Shown one piece after another: positions 44,284-55,026 of a stretch of DNA of 59,479 bases. Origin of the DNA: Candidatus Adiutrix sp. GTDB taxonomy: Bacteria > Desulfobacterota > Desulfarculia > Adiutricales > Adiutricaceae. Below the pieces are notes generated by a model that saw only the letters and a program-made list of their open reading frames with translations, did no database searches and was not told the DNA's origin. The position numbers and the translations under genes were made by a program. Positions within the stretch are counted from its first letter, which is position 1. Each line of letters starts with the position of its first letter. The stretch is from contig JAISFR010000018.1 in assembly GCA_031263565.1 (NCBI GenBank), positions 1 to 59,479 on the forward strand, read 5' to 3'.

Positions 44284-45425
44284 AGGCGGCCAATCCCAGC
44301 CCGATCAGCGAGCCTCACGCCCTGAGGAATCGCCTCTCCACCCTGGGCTCGGCGGCCCTTCTCTTTCTGGGCATCTGGTGGGCCGGCCACAACCTCGACG
44401 GCTACCAGACCCGGCTTCTCAACCTGGTGGCCGTCAACGCCATCCTGGCCCTGTCGCTCAATTTCATCTACGGCTTTTCAGGCATGTTCTCCCTGGGACA
44501 CGCCGGCTTCATGGCCATCGGGGCCTACGTCAGCGCCCTGTGCATCCTGACGCCCGCGCAAAAAGAGATGATCTGGCTTCTGGAGCCCATCTACGAACCC
44601 CTGGCCGAATTCATGACCCCCTTTGTGGTCTCGGTGTTCTTAGGCGGCCTGGCCGCGGCCCTGACCAGCCTGGTGATCGCCTTGCCGGTCATGCGCCTGG
44701 GCGGTGACTATCTGGGCATCGCCACCCTGGGCTTCGCCGAGATCATCCGGGTGCTCTTCACCAACCTGGCGCCCATCACCAACGGGGCCATCGGCCTGCG
44801 CGGCATCCCGCCCTACGCCGACGCCTGGTGGAACTATGCCTGGCTGCTGGCGACCCTCTTCGTCATCCTCAGCCTTTTGAAGAGCAATTTCGGCAATGTC
44901 CTCAAATCCATCCGCGACGACGAAATCGCCGCCCGGACCATGGGCATCGACACCACCGCCTATCGGACCATGGCCTTCTGCGTGGGCGGTTTCTTCGCCG
45001 GGGTGGGCGGGGCCCTGATGGGTTCTCTGGTGACCACCATCGAGCCTAAAATGTTCAATTTCCAGTACACCTTCAACATTCTTCTGATCGTGGTGGCCGG
45101 GGGCCTGGGCTCGGTCACCGGCAGCGTGGTCGGGGCGGCGGTCATCACCATCTTGCTGGAATGGCTGCGCATCATCGAATACCCCATGGATTTCGGCTTC
45201 ATCCGGATTCCCGGCATCCCGGGCATGCGCATGGTCATCTTTTCGGTGGTCCTGATGCTGATCATCATCTTCCGTCGGGAGGGCCTTCTGGGCAACCGGG
45301 AATTCAGTTGGAACGCCTTCTACGACTTCTTCGGCTCGCTGAAGAAGCGCCCGGACGTTCATTTGGGACATCTTTTACGATTTCTTCGGCTCGTGAAGAA
45401 GCTCCTGGCCGGAGGGCAGCCATGA
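44280..45425 (+). CDS. livM: Branched-chain amino-acid ABC transporter permease LivM
   Basis: 381 residues. LNFIYGFSGMFSLGHAGFMAIGAY and the later GGLGSVTGSVVGAA are LivM signatures. The start is the ATG within the livH stop (ATGA). The C-terminal region (about 340-381) contains two similar phenylalanine-rich short stretches around NAFYDFFGSLKK and LLRFLRLVKKL, an extension beyond the usual end. Confidence 0.92.
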   Translation: MKAANPSPISEPHALRNRLSTLGSAALLFLGIWWAGHNLDGYQTRLLNLVAVNAILALSLNFIYGFSGMFSLGHAGFMAIGAYVSALCILTPAQKEMIWLLEPIYEPLAEFMTPFVVSVFLGGLAAALTSLVIALPVMRLGGDYLGIATLGFAEIIRVLFTNLAPITNGAIGLRGIPPYADAWWNYAWLLATLFVILSLLKSNFGNVLKSIRDDEIAARTMGIDTTAYRTMAFCVGGFFAGVGGALMGSLVTTIEPKMFNFQYTFNILLIVVAGGLGSVTGSVVGAAVITILLEWLRIIEYPMDFGFIRIPGIPGMRMVIFSVVLMLIIIFRREGLLGNREFSWNAFYDFFGSLKKRPDVHLGHLLRFLRLVKKLLAGGQP

Positions 45426-46295
45426 GCGAATGCACCCTGGCGGAGGATAATGCCGGCCGCTTCACGGCTAAGACCCTCCACGGGCCCGGCGGTTCCGGCG
45501 GCGTGGCGCCCCCGGGGGGCCCGCTGCTGGAACTCAGCGGGGTGACCATGCGCTTCGGCGGGGTGACGGCCATCGATGATTTGAGCCTGAAAATTCCGCC
45601 CCAAAAAGTGGTCGGCCTCATCGGCCCCAACGGCGCGGGCAAGACCACGGTCTTCAACGTGGTCACCGGTTTTTACCAACCCCAGGAGGGGCGGCTGGAA
45701 TTTGAGGGCCAGCCGCTGGCGGGCCTCCCTCCGCAGAAAATCTGCGCCCTGGGCATTGCCCGCACCTTTCAGAACATCCGCCTCTTTGCCGGGGGCACGG
45801 TGCTGGACAACGTCATGGTCGGCTGCCACGTGCGCCGCAAGGCCCGGTGGTGGATGGCCCCCCTGTGCCTGCCCGTTTTTCTGCGGGAGGAAAAAAGCAT
45901 CAAGGAAAAATCGTACGCCCTTCTGGAGCGGGTGGGCCTGGCCCGGGCGGCCCGGGAAAAGGCCAACTCCCTCCCCTACGGCGCCCAGAGGCGGCTGGAA
46001 ATCGCCCGGGCCCTGGCCACCGAACCCAGCTTCCTCTTGCTGGACGAGCCGGCCGCCGGCATGAACCCCCAGGAGAGCGAAGATCTGATGCATTTCATCG
46101 CCAAGATCCGGGAGGAGTTCAATCTCAGCATCCTGATGATCGAACACGACATGAAAGTGGTCATGGGCGTCTGCTCGCATATCTGGGTGCTGGACTACGG
46201 CCGCCTGATCGCCGAAGGCGGACCCGAGGAAATCCGCAACAACCCCTGGGTCATCACCGCCTATCTGGGCCGACCGGCCGAGGGAGGCCCCCACA

Positions 46296-46303
<8 letters not shown>
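45422..46303 (+). CDS. livG: ABC transporter ATP-binding protein LivG
   Basis: 293 residues. Walker A GPNGAGKTT, the family insert RTFQNIRLF, a signature region at SLPYGAQRRLEIARALA and Walker B LLLDEPAAGMNPQE. The first ~35 residues are an unusual Gly/Pro-rich extension before LLELSGVTMRFGG. Translation is coupled to livM by ATGA. Confidence 0.93.
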
Positions 46304-47018
<715 letters not shown>

Positions 47019-47276
47019 GCCTGAATAATTCCGAAGCGGCTATGGATATTTTTTACCCTAAATAGGAAAAGGATTTGATTAAAAAAGTGACATTTGAGGG
47101 CCCCGCCCTTTTCCCCGCCCTTTTTCTGAAAATTTACTCAGTAAAATAAGAATATTATCAAATATAAAACTCTGGCCGCCATTTTGCTCTGTCTCAGGCC
47201 GAAGGCTTTGAGGCCGACCGGAGAGGCCGCGGTTCCGGTCTTGGCTTGTGTTTTTCATAAGAAACGGAGCATGAAA

Positions 47277-47471
47277 ATGAGCATCAACAAATCAACCGCA
47301 ATTATTCTCCCCGCTGTCCTGATTCTGAGCCTGGCTGTTTTTCTGAGCGGCTGCGGCCCGCATTACCGGGGAGGCGGGGGGCGGCACGGTTTCGGGCCGC
47401 CGGTTCATCATTCCGCCCCCGCCGGTCCCCATCACGGGCGGCCGGGCCCGCCCCGGCCGCCGAGGCTTTGA
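47277..47471 (+). CDS. Small histidine/glycine/proline-rich lipoprotein
   Basis: 64 residues starting at 47277, chosen over the ATG at 47271 because GGAG lies 7 bases upstream. The signal peptide ends in lipobox LSGC at about residues 23-26. The mature tail is only about 40 residues, rich in Gly, Pro, Arg and seven or so His (two HH pairs), with no predicted fold. It could bind metal or polyanions; this is a guess. A good intrinsic terminator follows. It is unrelated in content to the liv operon. Confidence 0.6.
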   Translation: MSINKSTAIILPAVLILSLAVFLSGCGPHYRGGGGRHGFGPPVHHSAPAGPHHGRPGPPRPPRL

Positions 47472-47524
47472 ACGGCGGCGCCGAATCAGAGCCTTTGAAT
47501 TCCCGGGCCGCTGCCGGCCCCAAC

Positions 47525-47570
47525 AGCAACGGCCGCCCGGCGCTTTGGCGACAGGCGGCCGTTGCTTTTC
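47525..47570 (+). terminator. Intrinsic terminator after the small lipoprotein
   Basis: Perfect 13-bp arms (47525-47537 and 47554-47566) with a 16-base loop, followed by a short T run on the plus strand. It also sits just past the pyrE stop and may serve both directions. Confidence 0.7.
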
Positions 47571-47589
47571 AAAGCCGGGCCCCGGGCGC

Positions 47590-48348
47590 TTACTTCAGGC
47601 CGTAGAGCTCCAGATACCCGCCCAGGGCTTCCACGGCGTTCTTCCCCAGGGGCTCCATCCTGCCGTTCTGGCTGACCGGCGTCTTTTCCCGGAAGAGAAA
47701 GTCGATGGTGTCGCGGATGCCCAAAATGGCGCCCACCGGGAGGCCGGTGACCACCTTGAAGTTCTTCACCGCATCCTGGCCCCGCTCGCCCGGCGCCAGT
47801 TGGTTCCGCTGGTCGTAGACGGCCGTGGTCTGCTGCCGGTCCAGATACAGCACCACCCCGACCGGGTGGTAGCTGTGGCCCCGGGCCGTGGCCTCCTCGG
47901 TCAGGCGGCTCAACAGTTCGAACTTGGTGGCCATGGTGGTGACCACGTCGTCGATTATCAGGACCCGGCAGTTGTCGTCCAGGGCCCCGGTGACGAAGCG
48001 GGCCGCGTCCTGGCTGGCTTCGCCGTGGGTTTTGACTTCCTTGCGGTCATAGTCGAAGCCCCGGTCCACCCGGTATTGACTCCACAGGGCGCCGGCCGTG
48101 GCCACGGCCAGGGCGCTGCCCTTGTAGGAGGGGCCCACCAGAAGGTCGAATTTATCGATCTGCCCCGAATCCGCCAGGTAGTCGGCCATGATCCGCCCCA
48201 GTTCGGAAATCAGGCGGCCGGAGCGGAAAAGGCCGAAGTTGACGAAATAGGGCGTGGGCCGCCCGTCTTTCAGGCGGAGACCGTCTTTGAAAAATAAGGC
48301 CCGGCTTTCGGCCAACAAAAGGGCCAGGTCCCTCTGGTAGGGTTTCAT
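47590..48348 (-). CDS. pyrE: Orotate phosphoribosyltransferase
   Basis: Adds ribose phosphate from PRPP to orotate in UMP synthesis. 252 residues, somewhat longer than E. coli PyrE (213). The PRPP-binding motif [17 protein letters not shown] and the orotate-side GDLLVG-like [15 protein letters not shown] loop are present. It is last in the ilvBNC-pyrE transcript and overlaps the ilvC end by 4 bases, an odd pairing of pyrimidine and branched-chain synthesis. Confidence 0.85.
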   Translation of the reverse strand: MKPYQRDLALLLAESRALFFKDGLRLKDGRPTPYFVNFGLFRSGRLISELGRIMADYLADSGQIDKFDLLVGPSYKGSALAVATAGALWSQYRVDRGFDYDRKEVKTHGEASQDAARFVTGALDDNCRVLIIDDVVTTMATKFELLSRLTEEATARGHSYHPVGVVLYLDRQQTTAVYDQRNQLAPGERGQDAVKNFKVVTGLPVGAILGIRDTIDFLFREKTPVSQNGRMEPLGKNAVEALGGYLELYGLK

Positions 48349-49340
48349 TTCTTCTTGTCCAGCCAGGTCATCATTTTGCGGAGGGTGCGGCCGACCTCGT
48401 TGATGGGGTGTTCGGCTTCCTGGCGGCGGCGGGCCAGGAAGTTGGGCCGGCCGGCCTTGTTTTCCATGATCCAGTCGCGGGCGAATTCGCCTTCCTGAAT
48501 CTCGCGCAGGATTTCGGCCATTTCCATACGGGTCTCCTCGGTGATGATGCGGCGGCCCCGGCTGTAGTCGCCGTATTCGGCGGTGTCGGAAATGGAATAG
48601 CGCATGCGGTCCAGGCCGCCCTCATACATGAGGTCGACGATGAGCTTCATTTCATGAAGGCACTCGTAATAGGCGATTTCCGGCTGATAGCCGGCTTCCA
48701 CCAGGGTTTCCCAGCCGGCCTTGATCAGTTCACTGACCCCGCCGCAGAGCACGGCCTGTTCGCCGAAGAGATCGGTCTCGGTCTCTTCCTGGAAGGTGGT
48801 GCGGATCAGGCCGGCCCGGGTGCCGCCGATGCCCGTGGCGTAGGCCAGGGCCCAGGGCAGGGCCTGGCCGTCGGCGTCTTGCTCGATGGCCACCAGGCAG
48901 GGCACGCCCGCGCCTTTGATATATTCCGACCGCACCAGGTGCCCGGGACCCTTGGGGGCCACCATGACCACGCTGACCTCCCTGGGGGCGTTGATCTGGT
49001 TGAAGTGCACGGCAAAGCCGTGGCTGAACATGAGCATCTTGCCGGGTTTCAGGTGGGGCTTGATGTCTTTTTCGTAAACCTCGGCCTGGACGTGGTCGGG
49101 CAGAAGTATCTGAATCAGGTCGGCCTTTTCGCAGGCTTCGGCGGCCGGCAGCGGGCTGAAGCCGTGTTCCACGGCCAGGTCATAATTGGCCGAGCCGGGG
49201 CGCTGGCCGATGATGACCGAAAGCCCTGAATCACGCAGGTTCTGGGCCTGGCTGTGACCCTGGCTGCCGTAGCCTAAAACGGCAATGGTCCTGCCCTGAA
49301 GGGGGGTCAAGGGGGCGTCTTTTTCGAAATAAACTTGCAT
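48345..49340 (-). CDS. ilvC: Ketol-acid reductoisomerase (class I)
   Basis: Second step of Val/Ile synthesis. 331 residues. The NADP-binding [17 protein letters not shown] at about 24-40 and [15 protein letters not shown] are diagnostic, and the metal-binding [17 protein letters not shown] is in the C-terminal knotted domain. The length is class I. It follows ilvN by 37 bases. Confidence 0.96.
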   Translation of the reverse strand: MQVYFEKDAPLTPLQGRTIAVLGYGSQGHSQAQNLRDSGLSVIIGQRPGSANYDLAVEHGFSPLPAAEACEKADLIQILLPDHVQAEVYEKDIKPHLKPGKMLMFSHGFAVHFNQINAPREVSVVMVAPKGPGHLVRSEYIKGAGVPCLVAIEQDADGQALPWALAYATGIGGTRAGLIRTTFQEETETDLFGEQAVLCGGVSELIKAGWETLVEAGYQPEIAYYECLHEMKLIVDLMYEGGLDRMRYSISDTAEYGDYSRGRRIITEETRMEMAEILREIQEGEFARDWIMENKAGRPNFLARRRQEAEHPINEVGRTLRKMMTWLDKKK

Positions 49341-49377
49341 TGTTGCTCCTTAGTATTGATATTGGGGCGGCCAAAGC

Positions 49378-49899
49378 TCAGTCGGGCCGGCGTTCCTTTT
49401 TGAAAAGGCGGGTGCGGGCCATGGCCGTCAGGCCCGTGGAGACCTGTTCCTCAATGCCGAATTCATCCAGAAGAATCAGGATGTCGCGGATCTTCTTTTC
49501 GTTGCCGGTGAATTCCATGGTGTAGGTCCGGGGGCTGACGTCCAGTATCTTGCCCTTGAAAATTTCGCAGAGGCTGCGCAGCTCGGCCCGGTCGGGGCCC
49601 GCGGCCCGAACCTTGACCAGGACCAGCTGCTTTTCCACATAGTCCTCGTCGGAAAGGTCCACCACCTTGATGACGTTGACCAGCTTGCGCAGTTGTTTGA
49701 TGATCTGTTCGATGATCTGGGGCGAGCCGCTGGTGATCAGGGTGATCAGCGAAACCTTGGGGTCCATGGTCTCGGCCACCGAGAGGCTTTCGATGTTGAA
49801 GCCCCGGCCGGAGATGAGGGTGGTCACCCGGGCCAGAACCCCGGGTTCGTTGTCGACCAGGACCGACAGGGTGCGGCGGAGGATGTTCAGCTTGTCCAT
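49378..49899 (-). CDS. ilvN: Acetolactate synthase small (regulatory) subunit
   Basis: 173 residues. The N-terminal ACT domain ([20 protein letters not shown], then [15 protein letters not shown]) binds valine for feedback control; the C-terminal domain follows. The ATG at 49899 is 13 bases after ilvB, so the longer in-frame extension into ilvB is rejected. Confidence 0.95.
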   Translation of the reverse strand: MDKLNILRRTLSVLVDNEPGVLARVTTLISGRGFNIESLSVAETMDPKVSLITLITSGSPQIIEQIIKQLRKLVNVIKVVDLSDEDYVEKQLVLVKVRAAGPDRAELRSLCEIFKGKILDVSPRTYTMEFTGNEKKIRDILILLDEFGIEEQVSTGLTAMARTRLFKKERRPD

Positions 49900-49912
49900 A
49901 ACCGGCCTCCTT

Positions 49913-51685
49913 TCAGTCCTGGGCCAGAATTTCGGCGGCATAGGGCAGCATGTCGCCGATTTCCTTGCCGGCGGCCACCATGGGGTAGACCAGGGCCTGC
50001 TGGCAGACGATGAAGTCCATGACGACCGGCCCCTCGGCGGCCAGGCCCTTTTCCATGACCCCGGCCACCTCTTCGGGCCGGGTGGCCCGGAAGCCCCGGG
50101 CCCCGAAGGCCTCGGCCAGCCTGACGAAGTCCGGCCCGGCCCCCAGGAGGGTGCCGGAGTAGCGGCCGCCATAAAAAAGCTGCTGCCACTGGCGGACCAT
50201 GCCCAGGCAGCCGTTGTTCAAGATGACCACCTTGATGGGCAGTTTTTCCTCGACAATGGTCACCAGTTCCTGGATGTTCATCAGTATGGAGCCGTCCCCG
50301 GCCACGTCGATGACCAGGGCCTCCGGCCGGGCCACCTGGGCCCCGATGGCCGCCGGCAGGCCGAAGCCCATGACCCCCAGCCCCCCGGAAGTCAGGAAGC
50401 GGCGCGGCTTGTCGTAAAGGTAATATTGGGCGGCCCACATCTGATGCTGGCCCACCTCGGTGCAAATATAAGGATCGCGGTCTTTGGCCTTTTCATAGAG
50501 GGTCTCGACGACCATCTGGGGCTGGATGGGCTCAAAAGAGCCGCCGCGGCCGTGATTGACGCAGCCCGGCCCGGTGCAGGAAGCGGCCCGGCCCAGGCGG
50601 CGGTAATCCAGAAGACCTTCGTTCTTCCAGCGGGCGATGGCCGCCAGCCAGGCCCCCCGGGCTTCCCGGTCATAGTCGGGCGACCGGCCCAGAAGTTCCA
50701 GAATGGCCTGAAGAGCCTGCTGGGCGTCGGCCACCATGGGCACCTGGGTGGTGACCCGCTTGTGGATGGAAGTGGGGTCCACATCGATCTGGATGATCTT
50801 GGCCTTTTGGGCGAAGCGGTCCAGGCGGCCGGTGACCCGGTCGTCGAAGCGGGCCCCGACGGCGATCAAAAGGTCGCACTCCTGCACGGCCCGGTTGGCC
50901 TGATAGAGCCCGTGCATGCCCAGCATGCCCAGAAAAAGGGGATGGGTGCCCGGGAAGCCGCCCAGACCCATCAGGGTGTTGGTCACCGGGATCTGAAGCC
51001 GCTCGGCCAAAGTCAAAAGGGCCTTCCCGGCCCGGCTCATGGCCACCCCGCCCCCGGCGTAGATCACCGGCTTTTTGGCCGCCAGCATCAGTTCCACGGC
51101 CTTGGCCACCTGCTTGGGGTGGGGTTCCAGATGGGGCTGATAGGCCCTGAGCCTGACCTTGCCCGGGTACCTGAATTCAGCCGTGCCGGCCAGGACGTCT
51201 TTCGGGAGGTCCACCAGAATGGAGCCCGGCCGGCCGCTGGCGGCCACGTAAAAGGCCTCCTTGACCGTTCTGGCCAGGGATTCAGTGTCGCGGACCAGAT
51301 AGTTGTGCTTGGTGATGGGCCGGGTGATGCCGACGATGTCGACTTCCTGGAAGGCGTCGTTGCCGATCATCATCCGGGCCACCTGGCCGGAGAAGACGAT
51401 GACCGGAATGGAATCGAGATAGGCCGCGGCCAGGCCGGTGACCGCGTTGGTGGCCCCGGGTCCGCTGGTGACCAGGGCCACTCCGGGCCGGCCGGTGACC
51501 CGGGCGTAGCCCTCGGCCGCGTGGACCGCGGCCTGTTCATGGCGGGTCAGCACAAAACGCAGCCCGCTTTCCATCAGGTAATGGTGAATGTCGATGGTGG
51601 TGGCGCCCGGATAGCCGAAGACCAGTTCCACCCCCTCTTTTTTCCAGCACTCGATCAAGATCTGAGCGCCTGTCAGTTCTGCCAT
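49913..51685 (-). CDS. ilvB: Acetolactate synthase large subunit
   Basis: ThDP/FAD enzyme condensing pyruvate to acetolactate. 590 residues. [24 protein letters not shown] at the start holds the catalytic Glu region ([15 protein letters not shown]), and [15 protein letters not shown] binds ThDP. It leads ilvBNC-pyrE. The upstream leader of about 230 bases was read for leader peptides or T-box signs and none was found. Confidence 0.96.
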   Translation of the reverse strand: MAELTGAQILIECWKKEGVELVFGYPGATTIDIHHYLMESGLRFVLTRHEQAAVHAAEGYARVTGRPGVALVTSGPGATNAVTGLAAAYLDSIPVIVFSGQVARMMIGNDAFQEVDIVGITRPITKHNYLVRDTESLARTVKEAFYVAASGRPGSILVDLPKDVLAGTAEFRYPGKVRLRAYQPHLEPHPKQVAKAVELMLAAKKPVIYAGGGVAMSRAGKALLTLAERLQIPVTNTLMGLGGFPGTHPLFLGMLGMHGLYQANRAVQECDLLIAVGARFDDRVTGRLDRFAQKAKIIQIDVDPTSIHKRVTTQVPMVADAQQALQAILELLGRSPDYDREARGAWLAAIARWKNEGLLDYRRLGRAASCTGPGCVNHGRGGSFEPIQPQMVVETLYEKAKDRDPYICTEVGQHQMWAAQYYLYDKPRRFLTSGGLGVMGFGLPAAIGAQVARPEALVIDVAGDGSILMNIQELVTIVEEKLPIKVVILNNGCLGMVRQWQQLFYGGRYSGTLLGAGPDFVRLAEAFGARGFRATRPEEVAGVMEKGLAAEGPVVMDFIVCQQALVYPMVAAGKEIGDMLPYAAEILAQD

Positions 51686-51918
51686 GTCTGCCTCATTTTC
51701 GCGCCGGGGTTGCCGGAACGCGCCTGATATATATCCGCCGGAGGTTTGCTCCGTCGGCTTGGCCGGCCCCGGGGTTTGCCAGGAGCCGAAAAACCAGAGA
51801 GATCGCCTTGGTGGGGGGGGCCCGGAATAAATAAATATCCGTGAAACCGTCGCCTCAGCTCTGAAGTTTGACGGTCAATTCCAAAAACACTGTTTAGGTT
51901 CTGTCAATAAGTCAATAA

Positions 51919-52140
51919 TTAATCCTGGTATTCGTCAATAAAATGCTGAATCTTGTCTTTAGCCGCCAGTTTGGCCTTTTGGATCTTTTTTCGTTCCAGA
52001 TCGTCTTCGGGTGACAGATAGGGACGACGATTCATTTCCTCCAGTTTAGCTTCATAAGCCTGATGCTCATCGACCAGGGCCTTCAGTTCCGGGTGATCCG
52101 GAACAAGTTTGTCAAGCAAAGCTTTTTCCCGCGCTTCCAT
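51919..52140 (-). CDS. YdcH/DUF465-family small coiled-coil protein
   Basis: 73 residues. LLDKLVPDHPELKALVDEH followed by EAKLEEMNRRPYLSPEDDLER and IQKAKLAAKDKIQHFIDEY is the DUF465 pattern: a short, charged helical hairpin. Its role is not established. GGGAGG before the ATG at 52140 fixes the start; the in-frame upstream region to 52221 is excluded. Confidence 0.8.
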   Translation of the reverse strand: MEAREKALLDKLVPDHPELKALVDEHQAYEAKLEEMNRRPYLSPEDDLERKKIQKAKLAAKDKIQHFIDEYQD

Positions 52141-52237
52141 ACGAGCCTCCCTAATTATTTTTGAGGTTCCGGCCACTGCCCGGCCTTGGATTAAAGTAGC
52201 GAATTCGGGGGGGAATGTCAACAGCCGGAAAAATCAC

Positions 52238-53128
52238 TCAGGCCGCTTTGGCCAATTTTTCGATCTTGACCACCAGCCCCTCCAGGGTCAGGCAGCCGCT
52301 TTCCTCGAATTCGGGGCGGCTGAGGGAAAAGAGGTAGGACCGCTCCGTAACCCGGGGCTGGAGGTGGACCAGCACGTGGGCCTTGAACTGTTCCTGGCTG
52401 ATGCGGTTGAGAACGGAGATGGAAGGGCCGTTGGCGCCGATGGAGGCGTTCAAGGCCGGGGCCCTGAAAAAACGGGCCGGCGGCCGGTCCAGAAGGGGCA
52501 TGAGGTCCAGGTCGGCGGCCGGCACCGTACCCAGAAGGCGGATATAGCCGGCCAGGCTGAAGCGGCTGCGGCCCACCGGCCGCACGGTCATCTGACCGGC
52601 GGCGTCGAAATTGATTTCCTTGTAATTGCTGCCCAAGGACCAGGAGGCCATTTTCAGGTTCTGATTGATGGCCACGTCCAGAAGACCCAGGCGGACGTTT
52701 TTGAGCGGAAAAGGGGCCGTGATAACCGGGCTGTCGGCCCCCAGGGCCGCTTCCCAGCCGTGGTCGGCCACCAGGCGGCCCAGGTAGGCCGAAGCCAGAT
52801 GGTCTTCCTTCAGTTTCTGGCGCATGAGCTCCCGCTCCAGCATCTGGCTGCGGCGATAGGCGCTGCGGGGCCTCCGGGCCACAAAGGCCTTGCGGTGGCG
52901 GCGAAAGGCCACGGGGTCCTTGTCCAGATTCAGGGCTTCAAAGGCCAGGTTCAGTTCCACGGCCGGATCCAGGCCCCCGCTGCGGGCCTTGCGGCGCACC
53001 ACATCGGGGTGCACCGTCTTCTGAAGGGCCCGGTACATGGACTTCAGCACCGAGAACAAATCCTTTTCCGACAGCGCCCCCACCATCTCCGGGGTCAGCC
53101 CGAAAACTTCGAAGGGATTCCTGCTCAT
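52238..53128 (-). CDS. Divergent J-domain protein
   Basis: 296 residues. The first 50 look like a DnaJ J-domain: NPFEVFGLTPEM, then LFSVLKSMYRALQKTVHPDVV, with the essential HPD tripeptide at 40-42. The helix before it is basic as required for DnaK binding, while helix IV is not clear. The remaining 240 residues are not a zinc-finger or CTD type and I do not recognise them. Probable role: a DnaK co-chaperone with a private client. Its start overlaps the surE stop. Confidence 0.65.
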   Translation of the reverse strand: MSRNPFEVFGLTPEMVGALSEKDLFSVLKSMYRALQKTVHPDVVRRKARSGGLDPAVELNLAFEALNLDKDPVAFRRHRKAFVARRPRSAYRRSQMLERELMRQKLKEDHLASAYLGRLVADHGWEAALGADSPVITAPFPLKNVRLGLLDVAINQNLKMASWSLGSNYKEINFDAAGQMTVRPVGRSRFSLAGYIRLLGTVPAADLDLMPLLDRPPARFFRAPALNASIGANGPSISVLNRISQEQFKAHVLVHLQPRVTERSYLFSLSRPEFEESGCLTLEGLVVKIEKLAKAA

Positions 53129-53910
53129 CAGATCTTGTTGTCGGCCATCAGGCGCTTTAAAGTGGGCTCATGGCAGGCATGGGGCATGATGGGGCTGAGA
53201 GTGATATGCCCGGCCAGGGCATGGGCCACGTCGCTGTCGGGCCGGCCCGGTTCGTCAGCGCCGGCCACGGCCTTGGCCGGACCGCGCAGACGCCGGTAGA
53301 GCACCGAGCCGTCGGGGTGGGGCTCGCCTTCGTAATAGTCCTCGGCCGGGCTGGGGTGGGGCCGGGTCCAGAACCATTCGTTGCGGGAAGTGCTGAGTTT
53401 GTCGGGAATATTGAGATTGACGGCCACGCCCTGGGGCAGGTTCCAGGAACTGAGGCTGTCGACCACGGCCACCAGAATATGAACGGCCCTCTTCCAGTCG
53501 TAGCCGGCGCCGCGCTCCAGGGAAGCCGCCAGGGCCGGGTAGCCGGCCGAAGCGGCTTCCAGGGCGCCGGCCACGGTGCCGGAATAGTTGATGTCAAAGC
53601 CCAGGTTGCTGTCGTCGTTGATGCCGCTGACCACCAGGCCCACCGGTTCCCTGGCCAGGACGCTGAAGCCCAGGCGGGCGCAGTCGGCCGGGGTGCCGTA
53701 GACGGCAAAGCCCAGGGCCCCGTCGGGCATGGCCCAGGGCGCCGCCTTGATGGGCCGGCGCAGAGTCACCGACTGAGAGGAGGCGCTGCGCTGGCTGTCG
53801 GGGGCGCAGGCCGTCACCTGATGCCCCCGGGCCTTGAGCGCCTCATAGGCGGCCAGCAGACCGGGGGCCATAAGTCCGTCGTCATTGGTCAGCAAAATGT
53901 GCAAGATCAC
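53128..53910 (-). CDS. surE: 5'/3'-nucleotidase SurE
   Basis: Survival-protein phosphatase acting on nucleoside monophosphates. 260 residues. The metal-binding TNDDGLMAPGLLAAYEAL, the serine block DSQRSASSQSVTLRRP, and VVSGINDDSNLGFDINYSGTVAGALEA are all intact. It sits in the order pflX, surE, J-domain gene, DUF465 gene on the minus strand. Confidence 0.93.
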   Translation of the reverse strand: MILHILLTNDDGLMAPGLLAAYEALKARGHQVTACAPDSQRSASSQSVTLRRPIKAAPWAMPDGALGFAVYGTPADCARLGFSVLAREPVGLVVSGINDDSNLGFDINYSGTVAGALEAASAGYPALAASLERGAGYDWKRAVHILVAVVDSLSSWNLPQGVAVNLNIPDKLSTSRNEWFWTRPHPSPAEDYYEGEPHPDGSVLYRRLRGPAKAVAGADEPGRPDSDVAHALAGHITLSPIMPHACHEPTLKRLMADNKI

Positions 53911-53972
53911 ACCTCAAAATTGAAATATTCAGCCCGGGGGCCGATCCGGAAACAAGCGCGGCCGACAAGACC

Positions 53973-55016
53973 CTAATTAAAAACCCTGGGCCGCCGGAAG
54001 TCGGGCAGATAATTTCGGCCCGCGGACAGTTCCTGAATGAAGCTGTTGTTCAGGCCCCAATCCAGGGCCAGATCCACGGCCTGTTCGTATTCCCGGAGAC
54101 TCAGGGGCCTGGAGAGGCCCGGAAAGGACCGGAACTCGTCAGGGTTTTCAGTCACCAGGTGAGTCGGATGATACTGGGCCATCAGGCTCAGGTGAACCGT
54201 GGGCCCGAAAGTGTCGCTCAGCCAGGGCAGCATCAGGCTGGTGCGGGCCAGATTGTCCGGCAGGACCAGGTGACGGACCAGAAAGCCCCTCCTGGCCAGG
54301 CCCTGTCCGTCAAGCGTCAGCGGCCCCACCTGGCGGCGCATCTCCACCAGGGCCCGGCGGTTGACCCAGGGGTAGTCGCCGGCCCCCAGCAGGCGGGCCG
54401 AGCGGGAATCAGGTTCACCCTCGCCGAGCCCTTCGGGCGGGGCTATTTTGGCGTCAGGCAGGTAGATATCCACCAGCCCGTCCATCAGGCTGAGGGCGGT
54501 CAGCGAATCGTAGCCGCCGGTATTGTAGACCACCGGCAGGGCCAGGCCCTCTTTTTTGGCCCGGTTCAGGGCCAGGGCAATCTGGGCGGCGTAGGGCGTG
54601 GGCGAGACCAGGTTGATGTTGAAAGCCCCTCTGGCTTCCAGCTCCAGCATGATATCGGCCAGTTCCTCCACGCTGACGTCGCGGCCGGACACCGGCTGGG
54701 GGCCCGCGGCCCTGATGCTGACCGAAGAGTCGGCTTCGGTGGCCGGCCCGGACCGCTGGGAGATCTGCCAGTTCTGGCAGAAGACGCAGCGCAGGACGCA
54801 GCGGGTGAAAAAAATAGTGCCCGAGCCCCCGTTCCGGGACCCGTCGCCGGACAGCGGCGGCTCTTCCCCGTGATGGAGGAGAGCCGTGGAAAAACCCACC
54901 AGCCGCCCGGCCCCGCAGCGCCCCGTTTCACCCCGGGCCCGCCGGGCCAGACAGGCGTGTCCGCAGAGGCGGCAGTATTCGTCCGGGCTGGTTTTAATGC
55001 CGGAACTCACTGGCAT
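53973..55016 (-). CDS. PflX-like radical SAM protein (COG1313 type)
   Basis: 347 residues. An N-terminal cysteine set (Cys15, 18, 22, 34, in CRLCGHACLARRARGETGRCG) is followed by the radical SAM CxxxCxxC triplet Cys73, 77, 80 (TRCVLRCVFCQNW). This layout matches the putative pyruvate formate-lyase activase-like PflX group, whose substrate is not known. No pyruvate formate-lyase gene is near. It lies 10 bases downstream of lon, but co-regulation is not proven. Confidence 0.82.
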   Translation of the reverse strand: MPVSSGIKTSPDEYCRLCGHACLARRARGETGRCGAGRLVGFSTALLHHGEEPPLSGDGSRNGGSGTIFFTRCVLRCVFCQNWQISQRSGPATEADSSVSIRAAGPQPVSGRDVSVEELADIMLELEARGAFNINLVSPTPYAAQIALALNRAKKEGLALPVVYNTGGYDSLTALSLMDGLVDIYLPDAKIAPPEGLGEGEPDSRSARLLGAGDYPWVNRRALVEMRRQVGPLTLDGQGLARRGFLVRHLVLPDNLARTSLMLPWLSDTFGPTVHLSLMAQYHPTHLVTENPDEFRSFPGLSRPLSLREYEQAVDLALDWGLNNSFIQELSAGRNYLPDFRRPRVFN

Positions 55017-55026
55017 CCAAGCTTTC

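Noticed and set aside
49667-51727. Long plus-strand frame antisense to ilvB
   Set aside because: GC-rich shadow frame opposite a well-conserved gene; no recognisable protein and low-complexity composition.
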